Source: Oxytricha trifallax (taxonomy: Eukaryota > Ciliophora > Spirotrichea > Sporadotrichida > Oxytrichidae). From it: 64,000 nucleotides of DNA. The stretch spans positions 1 to 64,000 of the forward strand of contig ARYC01017065.1 in the NCBI GenBank assembly GCA_000711775.1, given 5' to 3'. The position numbers and the translations under genes were made by a program. Under the pieces are notes generated by a model. It had not been told where the DNA came from and ran no database searches. It worked only from the letters and a program-made list of their open reading frames with translations. Shown here piece by piece: positions 35,350 to 47,200 of this stretch. Each line of letters starts with the position of its first letter. Within the stretch, counting starts at the first letter, position 1.

Positions 35350-36820
35350 TTCAGTCACAAATGAGCCTTTTAAAGATGGGGGTTACATGTTTTGAGGAAG
35401 AAACAGCAAATACTGGCCAGAAGAACACAGCAATTTGTCCCATCTCCAAAACTAATCGTAAAGAAAAATTGTTTTATTAAAAATCATATAGATTATATCT
35501 GATAGCAGTTAAATTTTTTAAAGCCATTTTCATTTCTTATTTTTCATTCCAAGTGTGGTGTAAAAAATAAAATACGATTCTAAACTATCGAGAATAAGTC
35601 TTAAATTAATACTGGGGATTTCAGTGTGCTTTAAAACCTTAAACATTCTAAATGAAGTTCATAAGTACTTTGATTTCTAGGGTATAGTTGGGGGGCTTTT
35701 TGGGGTTAGTAGAGAAAACGCAGGTTTTAGAGAATTTAATGACTATTTTATTGAATTTTAGTTTACTTACTAAATCAAACAAATTTTATCTGTGGTTTTC
35801 AGCATTCAAACCTCTATGGACATTTTCAAGTTTCTTTATGATATATGAGATTAAATCGTTTAAATTATCAGGGTATCTTTTATGATATAGATAAACTCTC
35901 ATATCCATCTCATATTTCTTTAGCCTTACTTAATGTGATGAAACTATACCTTTAAATAGCACCATCAATTTTAAGCAAATTCTCGCAGTTTTTTTCATTA
36001 AGCTTCTCTAATTACCTTAAATTAATTTGCAAACTCATATCTAAAACTGTTATCTCTTAAGAAGACAGCTGAATAGATAAACCTTCTATGCACCAAATCA
36101 ACTACTATGTATGACTTTTGTTTTACAGGCCCCTTTATATTCAATTAATTTTTAATACAAGTGCTGAGTTCAACTGCATTTAATAAAGGTATTTTAATAG
36201 CATTAGCTTAGAAACAAAATAAAATTTTATTAACTACTATGTGGTTCATCGTTATATCGCTTCTATCTTTTGAGTCTTCTCTTGCTTTTCTCTTTATGAC
36301 TCAAGAATAATAGATTTTCTTTTTGCTGGAACAAGTCTTTAAGATTCTTGATCCTTCATTAAAAATTCACTCAAATAATGATTCTGCATATGTTTCTTTA
36401 CTTTTGCAGAGTGTGTATAAGATTTCGTGCATTAGTACCTTAAATAAACTTTATCATGCTTGAAATAGATCTTGGCTTTGCCAGAGTGTACCTCTAAAAT
36501 TGTCTTCAAGTTTTATTCGGTTGAGAAAAGTCTCTAGTAGTTTTCACTTTAAGAATCTTTTATCTGTCGATTGGTAGTTGTTCTTTTAGCTCTTCAACAT
36601 ATTTAATTTATATTTAAAGTCCTATCTCTTCTCTCACCTTATATATTTATACATCCATGAAATATAACTATGCTTGAAATTCAAGAATTCTAAGCAGCAC
36701 TCTCTCTCTCCTCGCATAAATAACTTCTGGCATAATAGTGAGGCCAAAATTTAGCAATGATTAATCAGCGCCTAGAGATACTGATCTCCGATTTAAGTTA
36801 CGCCACCATGTTTCAATTGA
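35350..36820 (-). pseudogene. TBE zinc-finger/kinase (57-kDa type) gene, decayed
   Basis: On the minus strand a C2H2-like segment reads VYLRYQCTKSYTHSAKVKKH followed by MQNH: the second Cys and the paired His are seen, the first Cys is lost. Downstream is a kinase core, YIIKKLENVHRGLNAENHRQ then KLKFNKIVIKFSK. Here HRD has become HRG and the DFG-like site reads KFS. Frame changes and TGA codons separate the parts. Known TBE 57-kDa proteins combine zinc fingers with a kinase domain, which supports this call. Confidence 0.7.
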
Positions 36821-37481
36821 AATATATATATTATATCATAAAGCTATGATACCACTTAAGTTATAGTAATTTTGTATTGGATTTAGCACTGCAGTAATAA
36901 TGGTTGATTCTCAGGTGTTAGAGATCTGATTTATACTTAGTATATAAATATAATTTTTATAATATAATACTTAATATTTCTAAATTTGGCAACAATTAAT
37001 AAAAAATTCAGAGTAGAACTGGTCCAATTATCTTTTTAACTATATTGAAATTTCTCTATTAAAATGTTATTATTTTAAAATTGATTTTAATTAAGCTTTA
37101 TCCTTTTAAATTGGGTTAAACAAAATTAGCACAAATTTAATGGAACTAAATTGATAATACACTTTAATATTAGGTTTGCTACAGCTTCTAAAATTTTCTC
37201 CACGAATCTTTTCTTGAGGGTTGATCTCCTATAAGATGTCCATACGTAAAGCTAATATTTCAAACAATAGGATCCATAATTTTATAAATTAAAGATTGAA
37301 ATTTACTAATAGGAAAATGAGTAAATATGGATTCATTCAATGATTAAATAAAAAAAGTTAAGGCATAAGAATTGATTCCAAGATTTAGTAGTAAAAATAA
37401 TCTTTACAGTTACCTCAACTAAGATGGTTAGATACTAGTTGACTATTAAATTATTATACAGTTGGTTTATTCCTTCCAACG

Positions 37482-38075
37482 ATGGAAAGCACCAAAATTT
37501 CATTCTTTAGAGCATTATATTGTTAGGAAATGAAAGTTTTAAAAAATATAGGTTAAACTAATGGAAATTTTAAATCCATGATATTTCAGTCACTATTTTT
37601 TATGAAGTTTCCATCAGTAATTGTTTAAGTCCTAGCAAGAAACAACTCTATATTGAAATTCCAGAAAGGAACTTCCACTTTGGTGTTCTTGTTACGGTAA
37701 AAGTGGAGTATCTCGGAGAAATTATTGAAAAAGCTCATAAGAATAATATTCTACCTCTCTTGAAAATTAGTAGAAGCAATAAATTCTAATAAGCACAGCT
37801 TGGTTAGAGGAGCTTAAAAAACATCCTTATATTTAAAGCAAGCTTTGACATATAACTTTGGTGGGAAATCTGGTATTGATATATATCTTATAAAAGAGTA
37901 TACTTAGGTTCATAGAGAAAAATAATAGCAGACAGCTTATTAAGTTGGCAAGAGACTTTATCATCAAATCTAAAAAACAAGAAATTATGAACATTAAATA
38001 GGAGATAAAACGAAGAGAAGAAATATATGGTCTTCTAAACCTTAAGAAGAAAAAAGTGAAAGCCTTTTCCTTTTA
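37482..38075 (+). pseudogene. TBE 22-kDa-type gene, decayed
   Basis: ATG 37482 starts MESTKISFFRALYCQEMKVL and continues to about 37650 in one frame. The protein-like signal then moves to another frame (FGVLVTVKVEYLGEIIEKAH, about 37690) and to a third near the end (RQLIKLARDFIIKSKKQEIM and KRREEIYGLLNLKKKKVKAF). At least two frameshifts. It is placed between the two minus-strand TBE genes, converges with the transposase and ends close to it. Function in the transposon unknown. Confidence 0.6.
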
Positions 38076-38106
38076 AGGGCTCATTTATTATTTGAACTAT
38101 TTAAAT

Positions 38107-39112
38107 TCATTTAACCTTAAAACTTATTAATAAGCATTCTTTCATTACACATTTCGTTGTCTTATCTTTATTCACTCTCTTGCAACTAGTCTGTAAAAAA
38201 GAATCTACTTCATCGATTGTTTAATCTTGCATTAGATAACACAACAGTAGCTTTTAATAGTAAATCTTTAATTAACACCTGTTAAATTTAGTTCCATTAA
38301 ACTGTGGGTAATGAGGAACGTTATATACAAGAATTATGTTTGACTCTACAAAAGATTTCTTAATCTCCTTAGTCTTATGAATTGAAAGGTAGTCAACAAA
38401 CAGGATGATTATGTAATCATTGTATTTATCTCTTAGCTCATGTAAGAATTTTATATACCGCTTTCCCTTAATAGAGCTAGCATGAATAACATAGATTTCT
38501 AGATTTCACTAATACCACCTAATATTACGAGAGTAACAACCTTTAATTTTTATTTTTTAGTCATATATTTCTAAATTATCCTACATTTTTGCCAAGACCT
38601 CTTAAAGGTGTTGAAGGTAAATACGTCTTCGTAAGCATAAATGAACTTGATGAATTATCAATAACTTTCTGCATTTAACTATATATAAAATTTAAATGAT
38701 CACTAGAAATTAGCACAGTAAAATCAATCACCCACTTAACTTTGTTGTAAGTCTTGAAAGTAATACTAATCCTTCTATAAATATTGGCTATAGTTTAAGG
38801 AGAGATACGTATGTCAAGAAACTTAAGATGAAACACCACAGCTCTATATCAAGACGAAAGTTAGCCCAAAACCTTAAAGTCTTAATATTACTGGAGGAGT
38901 CAAGATGGATCTTAGTAAATTTTATTTTCTACTTGATGATTTCAAGTACAAAAATTTAAATGCTCAACAACTTAAATGTAGTGATACCTAACATTTGAGA
39001 CACTATTGTGTAAGAGCTATTCTAAAGCTTTAAAATAACACTCGTTTGACTTAGTTTATATTAATACTTGTACTAAACCTAAAGCTAAAATAGAAAATCT
39101 AGATATCCTCAT
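38107..39112 (-). pseudogene. TBE transposase (42-kDa type, DDE, Tc1/mariner-like)
   Basis: From ATG at 39112 to TGA at 38107-38109. The core reads IILFVDYLSIHKTKEIKKSF and then NVPHYPQFNGTKF, the second catalytic Asp and the following SPQFN-type motif of TBE/IS630-Tc1 transposases. An upstream segment WVIDFTVLISSDHL may hold the first Asp. Two defects: the total length is not a multiple of three, with a frame change and a TGA near 38500, and Lys stands where the third acidic residue (Glu) is expected after PQFNG. So it is unlikely to be active. Confidence 0.8.
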
Positions 39113-39659
39113 CAAAATTACGCCCTAAATTATGCTAATTTCTATATTTTCATCAAATTAGTATATTTTATCTACTAATTCTAATAGATATAACTATACC
39201 TTAAAATTTAAGCACTAATAAATTTTATTAAGGGATTTTAAATATGATGCGCTATAATTATATGGGTGTCTTAGGGTTAGAATTAAGATACTATCTCTTT
39301 TAATTTAATTGTAATAAAAAGTGACATATTAAAGAAGCATGAGATTTTTGAATCAGCATTTAAATAGACAATGTTTTAGAAAGGTTGAATTGATCTATAT
39401 AATAATCACATTATACCGCCACCTAAACAATAATTATTGACAATCACTAACTGTTATATACTGATCCCAGACCTATTATAAAAATAATATCAAAAATATC
39501 TAAACTATAAATATTAAAAACCCTAATAAAGTGCGCCTTAATAGTATACATTTATCAATTAAAAACACTTAAACTATTGATAAAGTTTTGGGGTTTTAAT
39601 TATTCTATTTGTTTTTATCAATCAATAACCAAGACCCTCATCTCTTACTTTGGTAATAT

Positions 39660-40060
39660 TTTTTTTCTTAAAATTCATATTATTATTAGTTTTTAATGCT
39701 TTACATAGAATAAAACTGGTGCTTAAGTCAGACTAATAGTTTTATCAGAATTTACATAACTCTTTTGACTTTAGACATCATAAATAAATTCTCCCCAGAG
39801 AAATTAATTTTCTATTATTTTAGAATTTAATTCCAGGATCTGTTTCATGCTAACTTTTTCCAGCCTAATGAGATTTGCAAAAAGAACAAAGCTAATAATA
39901 ATATAAGAATATTTTAATATCTAATGACTAAAAAACTATGTCTTCAAAAATAAATTAAACAAGATTAAAAGTTTAAAGAATTAGAATTACTCATCACAGC
40001 ATGGAAAACAGCAAGCCTATAAAATATTTATAAATAAAGAGATTTAATTACTTTTTTCTT
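39660..40060 (-). CDS. Minus-strand coding block, unrecognised
   Basis: Open with UAR=Gln for over 70 codons: RLEKVSMKQILELNSKIIEN, then QFLWGEFIYDVQSQKSYVNS. It lies just right of the TBE and left of the 40153 palindrome, on the same strand as the Gln-rich gene further right, and may be its 3' block. No family recognised. Confidence 0.45.
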
Positions 40061-40152
40061 TTATTTGAAATCTTATCTATTTTCTCTTGATGAAACTCTA
40101 GATTACCATTTATTTTGGATGTGTAGAAAGTACTTATATATATATATATATA

Positions 40153-41196
40153 TAATATTGTTAAAATAGAATTGAATCGGGGAAATCAGAGAAATAAAAT
40201 ATAAATCTAATCTGGATTTTTTAACTGCCACAAATTAGCTCAGCTCTTAGATCGAATTTAGTCATAAGTACTTACCTTTAAGAATTTGAAGGAGTACCGT
40301 TAATGTCTAGAACATTTAGATTTGATTCTTCCTCGGATTGGTCACTTGACACAATTTGACATCAACAATTATCTATTTGTAGGGTAATTAACACTGGCAG
40401 GTTGACTCATTAGAAAAGTAGTTTAAATGGTAAAATGATTCTATAAATTGATTTGTAATATTTTAATACCGTTTATTATTTAAAATCATCTGGGGCAGTA
40501 ATGGAGCAGGAATTTCTAATGCAGAGAGTACTGAGCGTACAAAATCCAGTTATTTTCGAGTAACAGGTGATTATAGTAATAAAGCTAGTACGTCAAGAAA
40601 AGCTGGTGTTGAATTATATTTCTCAATGAATGAATATAGAGAGTCTCTTACTTAGCTTTGCAGAAGTTTATTGATTTGCTTTCTAATAGGACACAATTTG
40701 AATCACCAACCTAAAGGAATACGTTATAATCGTTGCCGGTGTTATTGAAACAATATGTGCAGTCTCTTCTTTTGGTAAGAACAGTAATTGTCTCTGTTAA
40801 AACTTCTGATACGCTCAGTACTCTCTGCATTAGAAATTCCTGCTCCATTACTGCCCCAGATGATTTTAAATAATAAACGGTATTAAAATATTACAAATCA
40901 ATTTATAGAATCATTTTACCATTTAAACTACTTTTCTAATGAGTCAACCTGCCAGTGTTAATTACCCTACAAATAGATAATTGTTGATGTCAAATTGTGT
41001 CAAGTGACCAATCCGAGGAAGAATCAAATCTAAATGTTCTAGACATTAACGGTACTCCTTCAAATTCTTAAAGGTAAGTACTTATGACTAAATTCGATCT
41101 AAGAGCTGAGCTAATTTGTGGCAGTTAAAAAATCCAGATTAGATTTATATTTTATTTCTCTGATTTCCCCGATTCAATTCTATTTTAACAATATTA
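40153..41196. repeat. Perfect inverted repeat, 387-bp arms, 270-bp loop
   Basis: Left arm 40153-40539 equals the reverse complement of right arm 40810-41196, with no mismatch seen. The left arm starts at the end of a (TA)n tract (40137-40152). The loop 40540-40809 and its borders are open on both strands for some 85-100 codons (plus: TERTKSSYFRVTGDYSNKAS; minus: RRDCTYCFNNTGNDYNVFLQ). It interrupts the minus-strand coding blocks at 39660-40060 and 41200-43360. Could be a foldback element, an inverted duplication of a gene block, or an amplification artefact. Confidence 0.85.
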
Positions 41197-41199
41197 AAA

Positions 41200-43360
41200 G
41201 AAATATTATTTTAAAAAATTAATATATTAATAAAATACTCATTTATCTTGAGAAAAGCAAAGAAGAAGCTGTTTATAAAACATTTAATAAAATTGTAAGT
41301 CCAACTTTATTTTGATACATATTGTTTAAATCTCGGACTTTTTGTAAATACTAAATATGTTTTTAAACTATTTCATAATCTTCTACATCTGTTGCATTAT
41401 CATCACCTTTTTACTCTTCTTAATTATTATCCTTTTCTTCTTCTTAATTTTTCTTTTATCTTTCTTCTTTCAAGACTTTGACATACTATTTATTAAGTAA
41501 GTAATTATTCAATTATTTTATAAGTATTTTAATAATAATAAATTTTGATAATAATCAATTTCTTATTTTATAACGGCATGGGTAATTGGTTGTTATATTA
41601 GACTATTATCAAAATAGAAATTATTAAAATTTATAAGGACTAATCAAAATAAAATAAATTTAAGCAATTGATGTAAGAAAATACAATTTATAACTTAGCA
41701 TAATTATTTTTTTTATTAATAATTAACCACTTATGTAATTTATTATTAATAAAAATAATATTCAAATCTGTTGTGAAATATCATTTTTTAAATCGTTTTT
41801 ATTTTATTTAACCATATAATTACCAGTTATTAAAATTAAAATCATAAAAATATTTAAATTTATTTTCTTAAATTAATTTTAATTTATTATTATTAGAATC
41901 AGCATTAGTATTAGGGTTAAGAATGGGATTAAGATTTTATTGAGGCAAAGTGCTTTGATTCTAAGTCCTTTATTAATCTTAAAAATTAAAATTAAATAAA
42001 TTTATAATATATTAGGCAGGTGGATTATGGATATTCAATTTCAAACTCAAAACCAAAATCTTTAGTTTTAATTATATATGATTTTAATTATCTCTATAAT
42101 AAATCAAAATACATTATGGTTTCTTATCTATAAATTTACTAATTACTTAAAAAATTAAACAATCTATATAAATATTTATAAACCTTAAATATAAAGAATT
42201 CGAGAGTTTTTACTACCACCAATGATTCCAGAGTTAATAATTTAAGGTCCTTAATTACTAGAAAGCTAGATATTCTATTATTAAGCTTGAGTATCTAAAC
42301 CTAATTAACTTTCTGGGAATTAATTTTATGTCTACTAATTTGAAGCTTGACTAATATTGCCTATACTTTATTAATTCTGATTCAAATTTTATAGTTATAA
42401 AATAAAATTGGCAATAAAATTAGATAAATTTCCAAAATCATCATTAAAGTCATAAGATTAAGATTGCTACTTATTAACATTATATGCTATAGTTACTCTA
42501 CACATCATATAGACATTAAAACCTCAAATTTTAAGTATTAATCAATGATATGTAAAAATTATTCGTGAATACAGACTATCTAACTAAAGTCAAAACTTTG
42601 ATTATTTATTTGTTAATTTTCATATCTTTATGAATTATCATGGAGAGTAAAACCGCTATTAAAAGAATTAGAAGAATCAAAATAAAATAATCTTGGAGAA
42701 GCATTAACTTAATGCTATTGCTACAATAAAATCAATTTATTTTGTTATTTAAATTATAATTTAAATAAAATTAAATTCTTTATCAATACTATTGATTTTA
42801 CAAAAGATTAGTTGGAGCAACTTATTACTAATGCGGCAAATTAGATTGTAATTGCTATACCATCAAATTGTTCATTAAATTCTGTTAATATATTTGCTAT
42901 TGTATTTAAAAAATAAAATCAATTTGCAGTGGTATATATATATATTAAATTTGTAATTATAAATTGAATTGAAAATTATTTGTGGAAAGTTATATTTTAA
43001 TTATATTGGAGGATTGATGGTTATTGCATAGCATTGTTAAAATTTTATTAATGTTGATTGAATTGAAAAAGATTTACATTTGAGTTTTAAGCAGAGCTAC
43101 TTAATTGCAAAGTTTAACGTGAACTCACTTATTATCTAATTTAATCTATCGAATCTTGATTTTAAAAATTACTTGACTAGTTTTACACTTATTATTGCTA
43201 CATTACATTGAAAGAGTTATCTATTGGAGTTGTAGTGCCACTTTAAGATATAATTTGCTATTAAGTTTAGGCAGTAGAGGGTTAGTGTTGTTACAATATT
43301 TAGTCACTGGGAGGTTGGTTTTATTGTTATTGTTATGGTTAAATTCTCATTTGATATAAT
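41200..43360 (-). CDS. Gln-rich, partly acidic minus-strand gene in several blocks
   Basis: Reading leftward with UAR=Gln: a Gln/Pro/Ser-rich part (DQILQQHQPSTAQTQQQIIS, about 43350-43190), FDGIAITIQFAALVIS (about 42860), NASPRLFYFDSSNSFNSGF (about 42690), NIQLSSNQGPQIINSGIIGG (about 42260), KDLESKHFASIKSQSHSQPQ (about 41940), and an acidic coiled part (EERQKKNQEEEKDNNQEEQK, then DVEDYEIVQKHIQYLQKVRD, about 41480-41330). Low-complexity Gln tracts are common in ciliate regulatory proteins. A+T-rich IESs lie between blocks. The 3' end runs into the palindrome at 41196. Start not fixed; no domain recognised. Confidence 0.5.
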
Positions 43361-43436
43361 ATATTTGAAAGGTTTTAAAAATTATTGATTATAAATCTTA
43401 AATTGCTTATATCTTACTTTAAACCAATATAAATCA

Positions 43437-43832
43437 TGGAGGGGGGTAGATACCAGCCACAAAAAATTTATATATATTCAAGGGCCCCCTTAGATGTTTC
43501 CTGCTTAGAATATAAAAATATATAATTTTTATATTTTTTCATAACTTTTATATTAATTTATAAAAATTATTCAAATTTAATATCCATTAACTTTCTATCT
43601 TGTCAAGGATTTCAAATCTTTTTAATTAAAATTACATTAATTATTTATTAAAAAATTTGCTTTGTATAGTTATTATTTAATAATGAGACATTAGATAAAT
43701 ATACATCTTTAAATTGTATTAAAAAGTTGTAAATATATGATTTTGGTGAATGAAATTGTGATTTAAAAGTTTCTTAAATATTTATTGCAAAAAAATATAA
43801 ATTTGAATGTTGTGGAGCAGGAACCCCCCATA
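43437..43832. mobile_element. G-run/C-run MITE, copy 4
   Basis: The left end is GGAGGGGGGTAGATACCAGCC-like. The right end reads GGAGCAGGAACCCCCC, and its reverse complement resembles the left. The interior has TTTCCTGCTTAGAATATAAA like the other copies. The flanks show only short similarity (ATCA). About 390 bp, non-coding, right of the Gln-rich gene. Confidence 0.6.
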
Positions 43833-44291
43833 TCAGATTTTGCTAATTAATTTTAATTTTTTAAAGATTCTATAATTTAGTGAAGAAAATATTTTTATAA
43901 GCTGGAAAATTGGATCATTCTAAAAATAATTAATTTTAATTATTCTATATTTTAAAAGTACATTTATTAATATTAAGATATTATTTTTCTTTTTATACAT
44001 TTGATTCAATGCAAAAGCATTTGAATTTAAATAATTTTAAAATCAATAATGTCTAAATTGTATCTGAAATAATTTTTTTTATATAATGAAGGCACTTATA
44101 AAATTAGTAGTAGTAGTAAAATACTTTAGGTAAAATCCTATAAAATAATTAATATTAATATTAAATTTGAATGTTAAGAGTCTAGATATCAAATATTAAG
44201 TTCAATAGAAGTTTTATTGCAGTAAAAACTATTAATTGTTGAATATATAGTAATTATAATAATTAACTTCAGATTACCTTAATAACCAAAA
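43833..44291. other. A+T-rich spacer before paralog B
   Basis: Nothing recognised; it should contain the promoter of paralog B. Confidence 0.5.
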
Positions 44292-47200
44292 ATGAAATAA
44301 TTAATTTCTCTAATTTTGATACTCCTTCAAATAATCTCAAGTGTTAAGTTATTGACCAATATAAGGTAGTTTCCTATTTTATTTGAATACATATTTTCAC
44401 TTGAAGAAGACGCCATAAGAATAATAAATATCTTTTAACCTAATACAAATGACTAAATTTTAAATTTAATTTGTAGTTTAAAGAAAAAATTAATTCAAAT
44501 AAATTGATTGCATAATTATTATATTATCTAAAATAAAACAATAAGTCTAGACATAGATGAAAATATGAATTTCCTTATTGTAGGAGTAACAAATTAAGGA
44601 TCTTCATTTAAATATTATAATAATTTATAATACATACTACCAGCTTATAACACATTTTAAGTATGATGATACTTAAGCCAATGAAAACTATACTCATTTT
44701 TGCAATTTTCATTTGTCATATACCATTTAAATAGATATCAAATCAATATAATTTATGTTATTTTAATATATTTAATGATTGGATCAACTAAAAGACCATA
44801 TAGTGAAGTTACCATTGATAGTAATGGAAAGGGAGCAATCTTATATTTTTATATTTATAGATAAGGATAAAGATTTATAATAAAAAGTATAAATAATATA
44901 TATTTAATCTTGTATACAGGTCAGAGTTCTATAAAGAAATTTGCAATATTGCTTAAGAGTAATTCAATTTTTAGGAAATCGTTTACAATTTTAAAATTAT
45001 AATCAAATAAGTTAAACTTCAATTGAAGATTCATTAATTTATTATAAAAGTTTTTTATTTTAGAATTTTTTAATAATTATTATTTTAATTGTATATAATC
45101 ATAGAATGTTAGCTCCTGAAATGATTTTATAAATCAAATTAACTTATTATTTCTATATATATATTAAGTAAGTATATTTGGGCTGAGATAAAATAAAAAA
45201 CCATTTTTATCTCTATAATAATTTCATAGTTTAACTCACTTATAATAATTCATTATAAAAATTTCTTATCTAGCAGTAATGAGATTTGATATTATTGATC
45301 AGGAGGTAAAATAATAAATATATTTCGAAACAACAAATGATAACACAATCTTTAATTTAAATTATTATTATTATTATAATTATTCATTTTCAAATCACAG
45401 TTTCTTATCAAAGTGGAACTAGAATTGTTGTACTTATATTTAACCCATCTAAAATATAAAAAAATTAATATTCAATTTAATTTAAGTTTTTATCTAGAAG
45501 TAGTGATAATGAAGCAATTCTTGCAGTATTTACATAATAATCAGACTTGAGTTACATATACTAATACTAAATTAGAATGCCAAGTGGTGTTTACTATACT
45601 TTTAAAAATATTTTTAATTAAAAAGAACTAAATTCATTTTTATTTAAAAAGCAAATAATATTTTTTAAGTTTGAAATATAAATAGTTGATATTATTTAAG
45701 ATATAATATGCATGTATTTGCCTATAATTTTTCATTTCTATAATATTTGGTACAAGTATATCAGAATTAGTACCTTCTTCTTTGATTAAAATTTAAAGAA
45801 TTTTATATTTTTTCCTCTAAATTTAGAATGCATTTAAATTTCTCACTTAAAGTCACGCTTTTTCACTTAGTCCTATCGTTTTATGTATCTTCTGTACCAA
45901 ATATATTTAAACTTTGGAGAGGAAAAAAGTGCTAAAATTTCTTATAAAATTTCCCATTACCTAATACTTCATAATAAATCTTTTTATAAAGAATCAATAC
46001 TTACTAATCAGGTCTAATATGATTATTAGATTTTAGCGATTATCCTTATAATATATCCCTCTTAAATTCCTAGGAAGTCTTAAATACCACTAAGTTTACT
46101 GAAATATATTCCCATCAATATTTAAATTTAAAATAAATTATAGATATATAAAACTATAGAAATGGGATATATGAGATGAAGGATACATAACTTAGCTTTC
46201 AAGTATTTTACTCATAAAATGATTTCATGTAATTTGACAATTTTATTATATAATTATGATTAATTAAATATAGTTAGACAGATATACACATGATAAAATT
46301 CAAGACGACTTTTTCACTGTCGAATAATACTTCTGCAATTATTGTTAATACAATAATTACATTTTCTAAATCTAAGAATAAATAATTTTTAAATTAGATT
46401 TAAATTAGCGAATTAAAATTTTTATATTTTGTAATAGAGCACTTGTGATATTTAGTATTAAAAGCTCCCATCTTAAGAATTATAATTATAATTATTTAAT
46501 TAAATTCAATTAAGAGTATGTTGGCATTTACACTAGCTTGGAAACTAAACTCACCTATGTTTGCCATCTTGATATTTTAATATATTTGTTAAATAACAAA
46601 CACAAAGTAGATTAATATACATTTTTATATAGGGAACTTTAAATTATTTTCACAATAATTAGATTATAAACATTAACAAAGTGTCTGCTTAGGGTAGTCC
46701 AACACCTTAAATTTGGAAATATCAAATAACAAATAATTTAATACAATACGTCAAAATATTTACATTATGAAGTTTAAGTATAATAATCATTGAAATATTA
46801 TCTTATATAAGAAATACGGTTACTGTTCTCAAATCTAATTAATATAATTTTTATTATAAAAGTTAAACTTATAATCTATAATATACATGATAATAAATTT
46901 CTTCCAAATTATTTATAAATTTTATTTCCAATTAAAACTTATTAGAAGTGCTATGCTTAATTATAATAGAAAACTTAAATAATATACAAGGTAAGAAATA
47001 TTAATCTATTATTTAATGAATAATTTAAAATTTAATTCATAATGTTTTGATTAAAATTTTTATTCTATAATTTTTAATCTCTTCTATATTATTCAGTTAT
47101 CGCTAATTATAGTATATTTAATAATCTAATCTTTCCAAGCATAAAATAGATTAGCTTAATGATTTAAATTTTCTCATATTAATAATAAAAGGAGCATATA

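Larger units (their letters stand above)
34835..39598. mobile_element. TBE-type telomere-bearing DNA transposon, 4.76 kb
   Basis: The left end is AAAAACCCCAAAACCCC. The reverse complement of the right end is TAAAACCCCAAAAC, and both continue with related sequence (TTTTTGATTTATAG against TTTTTAATTGATAA) for about 75 bp. The target duplication is ATT (34832-34834 and 39599-39601), fitting the ANT rule of TBEs. Inside are the three genes typical of Oxytricha TBEs: a DDE transposase, a small 22-kDa-type gene and a zinc-finger/kinase gene, all damaged. Such elements exist in many copies in hypotrich germlines and are removed during macronuclear development. Confidence 0.9.

Noticed and set aside
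40500-40830. Plus-strand reading of the palindrome loop as a definite gene
   Set aside because: The minus strand is equally open and fits the strand of neighbouring blocks; not resolved.
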